A stretch of DNA of 34,986 nucleotides from an uncultured Coriobacteriaceae bacterium (GCA_949298635.1 CASFXG010000010.1:1-34986), one strand, 5' to 3'; shown: positions 7,902 through 16,417, counted from the first letter of the stretch. Notes: generated from the letters alone by a model not told the origin. Translations and numbers: made by a program.

Positions 7902-9182
7902 ATGACAACCGAATCTGTCAACCCACCCAAGCGCTTTACGTACAACGCAACGCTCGCCATCGTCGTCGCCATGGTCGCCGGGTACTTCGCCGGCGTCATC
8001 GGCGGGGAGGGCCTCTCCCAGATCCAGTTCATCGGCGACATCTTCTTCAGGCTCGTGCAGATGGGCATCGTCCCCTTCGTGATGTGCACCATCATCGAGG
8101 CGGTGGGTGGCCTCACCGCGCGCGACCTCTCCGGTATCGGCGTCAAGGGCATCGCGTGGTTCGCGGGGTCATCGATCCTCGCTGGCGCTTGCGGCGTCGC
8201 TGCGGCGACGATCTTCCAGCCGGGCGCCGGCCTTGCCGACGCGGCTCTGGTCCAGGAGGCGACGTACGACGCTTCTGGCGCGACTGCGGTCACGGTCCAG
8301 GAGACGCTCACCAATTTCTTCAGCAGCAACATCGTCTCATCGATGGGCGCGGGCGCCATGGTGCCCTGCATTGTGTTCTCCATCGCGCTCGGCCTGGCGA
8401 TCAGCTGGTGGCGCAGCACCCATGAGGGCGAGCCATGTCCCGTGTTCAATTTCATCGCGCAGCTCGGCGAGCTTCTGCTCGTCGTCATCCGCGGCGTCAT
8501 GACCATCGCGCCCATCGGCATCTTCTGCTATGTGTCGTCGATGGTGGGGCAGCTCGGCCCCGAGGTGCTGATCCCGCTCCTCAGGTACCTCCTGGTACTT
8601 GGCGGCACGGTATTCGCCTTCCTCGTGCTGTGGATCATCGTGGTGTGCGTGCGCTGCTCGCTCAGCCCGATCGTGCTCATCCGCCACATCTGGCGCATGT
8701 CCTTTATGGCGATCGCGACCATATCCTCTGCAGTGACCCTGCCGGTCGAAATGGACGATGCCAAGAACAAGATTGGCGTTCGCGAAGATATCGCGGACCT
8801 CGTTCTTCCGCTTGGCATGCCGCTCAACTCAAACGGCGCTTCTATCCACCTCGCGGTGACGGCCATCACGATCGCGCAGATCTACGGCATGACCTTCGGT
8901 GGGTTGGACTTCGTATTCCTTACCGTGATCTCGACCCTGCTCTCGCTGGCAAACGCTGTGGCGCCGGGTGCGGACATCGTGTCTCTTACGATGATCGTTC
9001 CGCAGCTGGGGCTCCCGCTTTCGAGCATCGGTATCTTCGCGGGGCTCACGTATCCGGTCGGTGCGATTCGCACCATCCTGAATGTGGACTCCGATGTGTT
9101 CTGCGCCATGATGGTGGCATCGGGCGAGAAGGACGGTATTGACCGCGACGTGTTCTACGGGAAAAAGGCGCTCGAGAAATGA
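7902..9182 (+). CDS. DAACS-family dicarboxylate/cation symporter, copy 2
   Basis: A 426-residue paralogue of the upstream symporter, with the same order of helices and the same signature segments: FIGDIFFRLVQMGIVPFVMC, SAVTLPVEMDDAKNKIG, LPLGMPLNSNGASIHLAVTA. The start is ATG 7902. A weak GGGG ribosome site (7888-7891) sits between the last leader hairpin and the start. Upstream in-frame sequence is the structured leader and is not coding. Two closely related carriers in one catabolic cluster suggest different cargoes (for example uptake of the ureide and release of oxamate) or different affinities; this is inference. The gene ends 141 bases before the dehydrogenase. Confidence 0.87.
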   Translation: MTTESVNPPKRFTYNATLAIVVAMVAGYFAGVIGGEGLSQIQFIGDIFFRLVQMGIVPFVMCTIIEAVGGLTARDLSGIGVKGIAWFAGSSILAGACGVAAATIFQPGAGLADAALVQEATYDASGATAVTVQETLTNFFSSNIVSSMGAGAMVPCIVFSIALGLAISWWRSTHEGEPCPVFNFIAQLGELLLVVIRGVMTIAPIGIFCYVSSMVGQLGPEVLIPLLRYLLVLGGTVFAFLVLWIIVVCVRCSLSPIVLIRHIWRMSFMAIATISSAVTLPVEMDDAKNKIGVREDIADLVLPLGMPLNSNGASIHLAVTAITIAQIYGMTFGGLDFVFLTVISTLLSLANAVAPGADIVSLTMIVPQLGLPLSSIGIFAGLTYPVGAIRTILNVDSDVFCAMMVASGEKDGIDRDVFYGKKALEK

Positions 9183-9323
9183 TCGGGCGGGCTGCCTGAT
9201 TGCGTAGCGCGCGTTGCATCGTCTGAGTTGGCGGGTAGCCAGGCACGTTGCCCGCCGGTTCGCGCCAAGGTATCAAGCCCTGTGTTCGATGTGCGGGCAC
9301 GGGCGTAACGTAAGGAGGCTTTC

Positions 9324-10375
9324 ATGCTTGGTACTCGCGACGAACTCAAAAAGCTCATGAAGAAGAAGTTCATGGCCGCCGGCATGCACGACGACCATGC
9401 CGATGACATGGCCGAGGTGCTCGCCTGGTCGAGTGAGCGCGGCCTGCACTCCCATGGCGAGGTGCGCGTGGAGTACTACACCGAGCACATCTCCAAGGGC
9501 GGCATGACGGTTGACCCCAAGGTCGCCTGGACCCAGACCGGCCCGCGCTCCGGCATCCTCGACGCCGACAACGGCTGCGGCTATCCCTTCGCCATCGAGG
9601 GTATGCAGAAGGTGATCGACATGGCCAAGGAGCATGGTATCGGCTTCGTGGGCGTGGCGAACGTCTCGCACACCGGCGCCATCGGCTACTACACCGAGAT
9701 GGCAGCCAAGCAGGGCATGATCGGCCTCTCCTGCACCCAGTCCGACCCCATGGTCATCCCCTACGGCGGCGCCGAGCCCTTCTATGGTACAAACCCCATC
9801 GCCATCGCCGCGCCCACGGCCGACGGCCGCATCGTGAGCTTCGATATGGCCACGACCGTGCAGGCCTGGGGCAAGATCCTCGACGCCAAGAGCGCCGGCC
9901 GCTCCATCCCCGAGGGCTGGGCGGTCGATGAGGACGGTCGTCCCGTCACCGACCCGCACAAGGTGAACGCCCTCGTGGCCATCGCCGGCCCCAAGGGCTA
10001 CGGCCTCATGATGATGGTCGACATCCTCTCCGGCGTGCTGCTGGGAGTGCCGGCGGGCAAGCATGTCTCGTCCCTGTACCACGACCTCTCCGAGGGGCGT
10101 CGCCTGGGTCACCTGAACGTTGCCATCAACCCCGAGTTCTTCTGCGGCGACCAGAACTTCCGCGAGCATATGTCCGAGGTGCTGGACGAGCTCAACGCGA
10201 CGAAGCCGGGCGTGGGCTTCGACAAGGTCTACTGGCCGGGCGAGCGCGCGCAGAAGCGCATCCAGGCCACGAAGGACGTCGGCGGCATCGAGATGTGGAC
10301 GACATCTACGACTACCTCGTCTCCGACGACCTGTACCGCCACAGCTGGGACCACAAGAACCGCTTCGCGGAGTAG
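9324..10375 (+). CDS. allD: ureidoglycolate dehydrogenase-type oxidoreductase (AllD), frameshifted near the 3' end
   Basis: A member of the malate/L-lactate dehydrogenase 2 (LDH2_MDH2) family, best fitting AllD, which oxidises ureidoglycolate to oxalurate with NAD. Seen: RGLHSHGEVRV near residue 40 (family catalytic His), NVSHTGAIGYY, PYGGAEPFYGTNPIAIAAP, and GPKGYGLMMMVDILSGVLLG. The start ATG follows AAGGAGG. The frame that starts at 9324 runs past GGIEM and becomes low-complexity Thr/Ser sequence up to a stop at 10604. The adjacent frame from 10298 reads DDIYDYLVSDDLYRHSWDHK and stops at 10375. One missing base at about 10293-10298 explains this. The repaired protein is 350 residues, the family's normal length. 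It may be a real mutation or a sequencing error. If real, the last ~26 residues are replaced. Confidence 0.8.
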
Positions 10376-10472
10376 GGGTGCTGCGCGCGGTGGGTTGGCC
10401 GGGGCGACCTGCCGCCGGCCATCCTACCGACTAGCCATTCTGCATAAACGCATACGCGGGACACTGGAATAT

Positions 10473-10514
10473 GCATGGCGCTCGCCAGGAGCGGCGCCCT
10501 GGCGAGCGCCATGC
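10473..10514 (+). terminator. 17-bp perfect hairpin between allD and carbamate kinase
   Basis: GCATGGCGCTCGCCAGG (10473-10489) is perfectly complementary to 10498-10514, with an 8-base loop. It lies 98 bases after the allD stop. No long U run follows (CACTTTACC), so it could be a terminator of a less usual kind, an mRNA stabiliser or a small repeat element. Confidence 0.55.
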
Positions 10515-10617
10515 CACTTTACCGCTCTGACGTGCGATTCAAGAAACATCCATAGCGCATCGCGTTGGGCGGCGATTATCGACCGCTCAGCCGGTTCGCA
10601 ATGAAATATGTTGCTGG

Positions 10618-10651
10618 AAATGAATGAATTCGCGTCATTTGAGAATATAAT
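10618..10651 (+). promoter_or_regulatory. promoter and likely operator of the carbamate kinase gene
   Basis: A consensus -10 hexamer TATAAT is at 10646-10651. No good -35 is present at the right distance. That position is occupied by an inverted repeat AAATGA (10618-10623) / TCATTT (10635-10640), 17 bases centre to centre. A weak -35 with a palindrome over it suggests an activator or repressor site. The carbamate kinase ATG lies 71 bases downstream of the -10. PucR is the obvious candidate regulator but this is not shown. Confidence 0.5.
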
Positions 10652-10722
10652 TGCTAGCCTACTCGCGCGACGCTGCGTGAGTGGTGCATGTTGCGTGTAA
10701 TCGCTTCGAGAAAGGAACAGCC

Positions 10723-11685
10723 ATGCCCAAGACCCTTGAAGTGCCCAATCGCGTCGTCGTCGCTTTGGGCGGCAACGCTCTGGGCGATACGCCGGAAGAG
10801 CAGATCGAGCGCGCCAACAATACAGCTAAGGCGCTCATCGGCCTCATTGAGCAGGGCAACGAGATCATCATCACCCATGGCAACGGCCCGCAGGTCGGCA
10901 TGATTCAGAATGCGTTCGCTGCCGCCCACGATGCCATCAACACGCCCGCCATGGACCTGCCCGAGTGCGGCGCCATGAGCCAGGGCTATATTGGCTATCA
11001 CCTGCAGCAGGCCATCGGCCGCGAGATGCATCGTCGCTATAAGCGCTGGCACGTCGCGACCGTCGTGACCCAGATCGAGTGCGATCCGGACGATCCGGCG
11101 TTCCAGAACCCCACGAAGCCCATCGGCCCCTTCTACACCGAGGAGCAGGCCAAGGAGATCATGGCGGAGGATCCCTCCAAGATCTTCGTCGAGGACTCCG
11201 GCCGTGGTTGGCGTCGCGTCGTGGCCTCCCCCGAGCCCAAGAAGATCGTCGAGCAGCCCTCGATCCTGAACCTGCTCGATAACGAGTTCATCGTCATCGC
11301 CTGCGGTGGCGGCGGCATCCCCGTGGTGCGCGACTACACCGATCACGGCGTCTACAAGGGCGTTCCCGCCGTTATCGACAAGGACCTGGGCGGCGAGCTT
11401 CTGGCCGAGGACTGCAAGGCCGACGTACTCTTCCTGCTCACGGCTGTCGAGCATGTGGCGATCAACTTCGGTAAGCCCAACCAGGAGAACCTTACCGACA
11501 TTACGGCCGACGAGGCCGAGCGCCTGGCCGACGAAGGCCAGTTTGGCAAGGGTTCCATGGAGCCGAAGGTGCGCGCCGCCATCAAGTTCGCGCGCAGCCT
11601 CCCCGGCCGCGTGTGCATCATCGGCGCGCTCGATAAGGCCGCCGAGACCATGTCCGGCCTCTCCGGCACGCGCATCCACGCATAG
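10723..11685 (+). CDS. arcC: carbamate kinase
   Basis: A 320-residue amino-acid-kinase-fold protein of the carbamate kinase family. The motifs are VALGGNALGD (residues 13-22), THGNGPQVGM (around 49-58), an ACGGGGIPVV segment and PAVIDKDLGGELLAED, which are characteristic of ArcC/AllK. The ATG has AAAGGA seven bases upstream. The enzyme makes ATP, ammonia and CO2 from carbamoyl phosphate and ADP. As it follows AllD and AllFGH, its main role here is probably the energy-yielding last step of oxalurate breakdown (AllK role in E. coli). No arginine deiminase or ornithine carbamoyltransferase gene lies nearby, which argues against an arginine deiminase operon. It has its own promoter. Confidence 0.93.
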   Translation: MPKTLEVPNRVVVALGGNALGDTPEEQIERANNTAKALIGLIEQGNEIIITHGNGPQVGMIQNAFAAAHDAINTPAMDLPECGAMSQGYIGYHLQQAIGREMHRRYKRWHVATVVTQIECDPDDPAFQNPTKPIGPFYTEEQAKEIMAEDPSKIFVEDSGRGWRRVVASPEPKKIVEQPSILNLLDNEFIVIACGGGGIPVVRDYTDHGVYKGVPAVIDKDLGGELLAEDCKADVLFLLTAVEHVAINFGKPNQENLTDITADEAERLADEGQFGKGSMEPKVRAAIKFARSLPGRVCIIGALDKAAETMSGLSGTRIHA

Positions 11686-11711
11686 GCTTCGGATAGCTTC
11701 ATCTTCCCGAC

Positions 11712-11787
11712 GGCCGACCCGCTTCCCCTTTCGCTTGTCCTCGGCGCTTCGCGCCTGCGGAATCGCTCAAGGGGAAGCGGGTCGGCC
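11712..11787. repeat. 17-bp inverted repeat after carbamate kinase
   Basis: GGCCGACCCGCTTCCCC (11712-11728) is the exact complement of 11771-11787, with 42 bases between. It starts 27 bases after the arcC stop. It could act as a terminator stem, but the long loop and lack of a U run make a repeat element equally likely. Its right part overlaps the 81-base direct repeat below. Confidence 0.6.
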
Positions 11788-11905
11788 TGCATCTGTCGCT
11801 TCCTGCGCGTGGGATAAAGATGGTGCGCTTCGCGGCTGCGGAAACGCTCAGGATGAAGCCGCCCGCCCTGCGCGTTTAAGCTTCCTGCGCTCGGGAAAAG
11901 ATGGG
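11744..11905. repeat. two imperfect 81-base direct repeats
   Basis: Unit 1 (11744-11824) and unit 2 (11825-11905) align without gaps over most of their length: both begin GCGCTTCGCG, continue CTGCGGAA-CGCTCA, and end with CTTCCTGCGC followed by an AAAGATGG-type stretch. They differ at scattered positions. The region between arcC and the first zinc-ribbon gene (11686-12036) shows no credible gene. These look like decayed tandem copies of a non-coding element. Confidence 0.5.
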
Positions 11906-12036
11906 GCGCTGAGTCCTGGCGCTTATGGAACGTTTTCGTTTCGCTTATCGGCGCGGTCTTGTGAGCGGAACCTCCACGCGGTACAACTGAATAGATGCGA
12001 ATTGGGGTTTGCGCCAAGCGCGGGGGTGGTGCTTCT

Positions 12037-12864
12037 ATGGCTGAGGCTGCACGGTATTGTCGGGCGTGCGGAAAGAAGCTCAAGGGGGGAACGGCGTTCT
12101 GCCCGTACTGTGGCGAGCGCGTCGAAGCGCCGGGCGACTTGCCCGCCCCTGAGGTGCACGTTCCTGAAGCCGAGATTCAGACAGTCGCGCAGGACACGCA
12201 GGAAGCGGCGTCGAAGCAATCGCCCGCACCCGCGTCGGCGTCGCAGGCTCCCGCTACACACACGCGCGTCTTCAATCCCGTCACCACGCCTGCCCGCGCC
12301 TCCGAGCGCTTAGGTTCGTCGTCACTCGTTACGCTCGGCGTTTGGGTCACGGCGGGAATCGGTCTCGTTTCCGCAGCCGTCGTGCTCGTTTCGTTCATCG
12401 GTTCGCTCGGCCTGGCGGTCGCGGAGCTTTCCGTGTTTGCCGTGCCGCAGACGGCGCTCGGCGCGGCCATCTACGTTGTGGGATCCCTTGCGCTCATCTA
12501 CCTCATCGGGGGTCTGGGTATGGGGCTGTTGCGGCGCGTTCTTGCGCAAAGGCAACTGAGGCCGGGGCGCGTCGTTGCCGCGTTCGTCCGGGCACTCGTC
12601 GTCGCAGTAATCGTGGCCGCCGGGATGCTGTTCGTCGTGCCTGCGCTCGACGACGCCTCTCTGGCGCATCCGCTCGCGGCTTTCTTTGCCGGCAGCTCGT
12701 CGGGCGTCGCGAAGGGCTTGTTCCTCTTGTTCAGCCGCCTGTGGCCGATGCTCTCGAAGATGCTGCCCGTATTCGGTGTCGAGGCGGTGCTGCTCTTCGC
12801 GCTGCAGCACCTTATCCGGCGCGGAACGGTTACGACTTCACCTGCACCGCCGCAGGCGAGTTGA
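12037..12864 (+). CDS. zinc-ribbon multi-pass membrane protein, unknown function
   Basis: A 275-residue protein. Residues 5-25 form a CxxC-x10-CxxC zinc ribbon (CRAC at 8-11, CPYC at 22-25). An Ala/Pro/Thr-rich linker to about 100 follows, then about four or five hydrophobic segments (LVTLGVWVTAGIGLVSAAVV, a segment at AIYVVGSLALIYLIGGLGMG, then VVAAFVRALVVAVIVAAGML and a final one). The ATG at 12037 is chosen because the ribbon follows at once. An earlier in-frame ATG at 11995 lacks a ribosome site and adds 14 unlike residues. The next gene, also starting with a zinc ribbon, begins 52 bases on, so they are probably one operon. No family function is known to me. Confidence 0.7.
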   Translation: MAEAARYCRACGKKLKGGTAFCPYCGERVEAPGDLPAPEVHVPEAEIQTVAQDTQEAASKQSPAPASASQAPATHTRVFNPVTTPARASERLGSSSLVTLGVWVTAGIGLVSAAVVLVSFIGSLGLAVAELSVFAVPQTALGAAIYVVGSLALIYLIGGLGMGLLRRVLAQRQLRPGRVVAAFVRALVVAVIVAAGMLFVVPALDDASLAHPLAAFFAGSSSGVAKGLFLLFSRLWPMLSKMLPVFGVEAVLLFALQHLIRRGTVTTSPAPPQAS

Positions 12865-12916
12865 CCCCTCGCCGCTCCGTCGTCTCGAACCATCCGTCCC
12901 AACGAAATGAGCTCCC

Positions 12917-15900
12917 ATGAAACGCTGCAAAAACTGCAAAGCGCCACTCGATAAGCAAGCCACCGCGTGCCCGCAGTGTGGAACCCCGGTTCGCAGCATG
13001 AAGCTGAGACATAAACTGCTCATTGCGCTTGCGGTGCTTCTGCTCGTCATTGGTGGAATCATAGGCGCGCTCTTCGCAACGGGTCACGGCGATCTCATCA
13101 CCGGCTTGCCCGCGCGCATCGCTGCGGCGTTCAGCGGCGACGCGAACGGTGCGGGTCGCGCGGGTACGGACGGTACCGGCGGCTCGAGCGGGGGAGGCGC
13201 GACGGGTGGCGGTGCAAGCCCATCCGAGACGGACTTCGTCTTGCTGGGAAGCGGGTTCACCGACCGCACCATCGGCTCCGAGGATGATGCTCGCGCCGCG
13301 GTTGAGGATGCCGCGCCGGCGCTCGGCATGGAGGATGCGGACGCAGAGCTGGGGACGTGCGCCTCGAACGAGGTGATGGGCAATAGCTACTATCGCTTCG
13401 CGCAGGAATACGAGGGCATCACGGTGTACGGTCGCAGCGTGGTGGTGAGTGCCGACGGCTCGGGCGAGGCGCTTGGCCTCACGAGCAACTACGCCGCGGT
13501 GGGAGACATCGAGACCGAGCCGGCGATCGCAGCGGAAGAGGCTGAGGAGCGGGTCATTGCCAGCGTCGACGATGTCCAGTGGACGATGTCCGAGGGGCTC
13601 ACCATCTATTCGCTCTACGACACGGACCCGTTCGCCGCATGGCAAATTCTTGTCGTCACGGGCGATGGCGCGTACCGCTACTTCGTATCTGCGGAGACGG
13701 GCAGCGTCGTCGCGCGCGAGGTTGCGGGCAATACGGCGACGGGCAGGGACTTGAACGGCGATACCGTGCGATTCAACACGTCGCGCCAGGGCGATGGCTT
13801 CGCGCTCGTGGATTCCGAGCGCGGCATTTCCGCCTATGATGCGGAGGGCGATGGCCGTACCGAGATCTATTCGCATATCACTATGACCGGAGAAGACGGC
13901 GGTCGCGTTCGCCTTGCGCCCAGCGCGGCGGGCGGCGGGTATGTATGGGAGATCGAAGGCCATAGTTCAGCGACGCTCCTCGTGAACACGATGACCGGCC
14001 AATACCTGATCGAATATGAAGATGGGACGCGCGAGGCGATTGCGTCGACGTCGTTCGAGTATGGCGATCACCTCGTTACGAGCGAGAGCGATAGCGATTG
14101 GTCGAATGCGGGCGCGAGCACGCTTGTGGACTCCACAGCGACCGCGTACGACTATTATCTCGAGGTGCTCGGCTGGGAAAGCTACGACGGTGCGGGCGGC
14201 CCCATCCACGCGGTCTACGGCTTGCCCGAAAGCAATGCGTTCTCGTGGGTGCCCACGGGAGACTACGCGCTCCTCGCGGCGGGCGGCAGCATGCCGTACC
14301 CTGGGCGCATGGTGATCGGCCATGAATTCACGCACGCTGTCGTGAGCGCCACCTGCGCGCTCTCGGGCGATGAGACCGAGCAGGCGGGGCCGCTCAACGA
14401 GGCGGTTTCGGATCTTATTGGCGTTGCCATCTCGGATATGAACGATAACGGCATCGCCGATAACTCATATGACTGGGATATCGAGGGTACGGACAGAAAT
14501 CTTGAGGATCCGGAATCGAGCAATCTGCCGGACAGCGTGAATAGTAGGTGGTACTGGGACGAGAACCTCAACCCGCAGGCGGGATCCGACGACGACCCTT
14601 ATGAAGAGCACCACAATGCGACGGTCATAGGGCATGCGGGGTATCTCATGTGCGCGGAGGGATCCGAGGCGGCGGTGGTCGATGGCGACGCGCTCAGCAC
14701 CGAGGAGATGGCGAAGCTCGTGTTCGTCTCGTTCTTTACCATGCCCGCCGACTGCACCTTCAACGAATTCGCGACCATCATGCAGAACGTGGCGCAGACG
14801 TTCTGCTCGCAGGGGACGCTCACGCAGGCTCAGGCCGATCGTGTGACCTCGGCATTTGTGAATGTCGGGCTCTATGGGTATGACCGCGCCCTCACACTGG
14901 AGCCGGATGCAACGCTTTCGGTGCTCGACGTGAACGGTGAGCCCTACGGGTCGTATACCGTGGCGCTTGAAGCGGTATATGTGAAGGGCTCGCAGACCGC
15001 CGCCGAGCTCAACCAGAGCGGCGATATGCAGCGCACCGCCTCGTCGACCGACCCGCTGCCGCTCGACTTCCCGGCGGAGGGCGTCTACCGTATGACGTTG
15101 ACCGACGGCGCGAACTCCGCACGCTCCGAGGAGTTCGTCGTGTCGGTGCTCGCGCGCGGGGAGAGCTCTTGCGAGCTGCAGACCGATTTCGGCGGTGTGG
15201 ATCAGGCGTCTGCCCAGGCGGAGCGCACGCGGGTCATCACGGGGGAGCAAGACATCTCGTTGGTGCTCGACGTATCGAGCAGCATGAGCGGGAGCCGTAT
15301 CGAGCAGCTGCGCAGCGCGGCGCAGGGCTTCGTGGATACGGCGTTCGCAGATTCGAGCCAGGTGCGCGTCGGCATGGTCGCCTACAACCAGGACGTGAGC
15401 GTGCGCGTTCCGCTCGCGGTGGAGCCGGGGAGCCTCGAGAGCGAGATCGCATCGCTCGATGCGAGTGGGAGCACCAATATCGAGCTTGCGCTTCAAACCG
15501 CGCGGGCGCAGCTGGAATCGGGTACGGCAGACCGGAAGATCATCGTGCTCATGTCGGACGGCGAGCCGACGGACGGTGCTCAAGGCGACGACCTCATCGC
15601 GGTGGCAAGCGAGCTGAAGGAAGCTGGCTTCAAGATTTATACCGTGGGTGTTGAGCAAGCTCCGGGTGGTGAAGAGCTGCTCCGTGCCATGGCGAGCGAC
15701 GGTTGCTATTACTCGGTCGATGCCGAGAGTCTGAGTGCGTTCTTCGCGCAGATCGCTACCGAGATCAGCGGCGTGCCGTATATGTATGTGCGTATCGAGT
15801 GCCCGGTCGAGGTCACGGTGAGCTACAACGGCGAAACCCTGTCTTCGGCGGGAGATAATCCGAGCACGCTGACATCCTTCGGCTCGCTTGCGTTTGAGGC

Positions 15901-16327
15901 GGTAGAAGGCCAGGCGGCGAGCGACGGGACGCAAGAAACCGTCAAGATCTTGCGCCTGCGCGAAGGCGTGCCCTACACGGTGGAGATTGAGGGCACGGGC
16001 ATGGGCACGATGGACTACGTCATCGCGTTCGTGGACGAGCAGGGCGATTACGCGGATTTCCGCACGTTCGACGGGATCGAGATTACCAACCGCACCCAGA
16101 TCGAGACGGTGGCGGAATATGCGAGTGAGACGTTGCTCCAGGTCGACGAGGACGGCGACGGCGTTTGGGATCGCTCGTACCGGGCGGGGGTGAACGAAAA
16201 TGCCGTGCTTGTCGATAACGGCTGGGCGGCTATGGTGGTGTGCGCGGGCGCGGTCGGTGCGTTCGCGCTCATCGTCGCAGTGCGCGGGCGCTCGCTTCTG
16301 CGTCTGCTGAAACAAGCTCGTCGCTAG
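12917..16327 (+). CDS. doubly membrane-anchored zinc-ribbon / M4 metalloprotease / VWA protein
   Basis: A 1136-residue protein. In order: N-terminal zinc ribbon (C4, C7, C18, C21); transmembrane anchor 33-54; Gly/Ser-rich linker; a thermolysin-type propeptide region with YYRFAQEYEGITVYG near 155; an M4 peptidase domain with HEFTH at 469-473, the third zinc ligand in GPLNEAVSD (E495) and a candidate catalytic His (H565/H566, HHNATVIGHAGYL); a calcium-like DMNDNG loop at 507; a von Willebrand A domain with MIDAS DVSSSMS at 785-791; an EF-hand-like DEDGDGVWD at 1077; and a second transmembrane helix at about 1101-1121 with a basic tail. All M4 catalytic residues I can place are present, so activity is likely. 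Both ends would be cytoplasmic and ~1050 residues extracellular. No strong ribosome site precedes the ATG. The usual M4 enzymes are secreted, so this architecture is odd. Confidence 0.85.
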   Translation: MKRCKNCKAPLDKQATACPQCGTPVRSMKLRHKLLIALAVLLLVIGGIIGALFATGHGDLITGLPARIAAAFSGDANGAGRAGTDGTGGSSGGGATGGGASPSETDFVLLGSGFTDRTIGSEDDARAAVEDAAPALGMEDADAELGTCASNEVMGNSYYRFAQEYEGITVYGRSVVVSADGSGEALGLTSNYAAVGDIETEPAIAAEEAEERVIASVDDVQWTMSEGLTIYSLYDTDPFAAWQILVVTGDGAYRYFVSAETGSVVAREVAGNTATGRDLNGDTVRFNTSRQGDGFALVDSERGISAYDAEGDGRTEIYSHITMTGEDGGRVRLAPSAAGGGYVWEIEGHSSATLLVNTMTGQYLIEYEDGTREAIASTSFEYGDHLVTSESDSDWSNAGASTLVDSTATAYDYYLEVLGWESYDGAGGPIHAVYGLPESNAFSWVPTGDYALLAAGGSMPYPGRMVIGHEFTHAVVSATCALSGDETEQAGPLNEAVSDLIGVAISDMNDNGIADNSYDWDIEGTDRNLEDPESSNLPDSVNSRWYWDENLNPQAGSDDDPYEEHHNATVIGHAGYLMCAEGSEAAVVDGDALSTEEMAKLVFVSFFTMPADCTFNEFATIMQNVAQTFCSQGTLTQAQADRVTSAFVNVGLYGYDRALTLEPDATLSVLDVNGEPYGSYTVALEAVYVKGSQTAAELNQSGDMQRTASSTDPLPLDFPAEGVYRMTLTDGANSARSEEFVVSVLARGESSCELQTDFGGVDQASAQAERTRVITGEQDISLVLDVSSSMSGSRIEQLRSAAQGFVDTAFADSSQVRVGMVAYNQDVSVRVPLAVEPGSLESEIASLDASGSTNIELALQTARAQLESGTADRKIIVLMSDGEPTDGAQGDDLIAVASELKEAGFKIYTVGVEQAPGGEELLRAMASDGCYYSVDAESLSAFFAQIATEISGVPYMYVRIECPVEVTVSYNGETLSSAGDNPSTLTSFGSLAFEAVEGQAASDGTQETVKILRLREGVPYTVEIEGTGMGTMDYVIAFVDEQGDYADFRTFDGIEITNRTQIETVAEYASETLLQVDEDGDGVWDRSYRAGVNENAVLVDNGWAAMVVCAGAVGAFALIVAVRGRSLLRLLKQARR

Positions 16328-16379
16328 TGGATTTGCTAACGTCCAGCTTACCGGCTTGAACTATAGTTAAGTGAAAGCA

Positions 16380-16417
16380 CACCGCCGCGCGGTTTCACGA
16401 CATCTTGCGCGGCGGTG
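16380..16417 (+). terminator. hairpin after the M4-VWA gene
   Basis: CACCGCCGCGC (16380-16390) pairs perfectly with GCGCGGCGGTG (16407-16417), an 11-bp stem with a 16-base loop, 53 bases after the stop. No U run follows. A short palindrome AACTATAGTT lies just upstream at 16359-16368. Confidence 0.45.

Noticed and set aside
10120-10434. Overlapping plus-strand frame at the end of allD
   Set aside because: It is in the third frame, reading a Ser/Arg/Pro-rich sequence; the frame that continues AllD is a different one (from 10298 to 10375).
10723-11685. Carbamate kinase as part of an arginine deiminase operon
   Set aside because: No arcA, arcB or arginine/ornithine antiporter gene is near; the neighbours are the AllD and AllFGH genes.
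14465-16315. 616-codon open frame on the minus strand opposite the M4-VWA gene
   Set aside because: Arg/His-rich mirror product without motifs; the plus strand has unmistakable M4 and VWA motifs.
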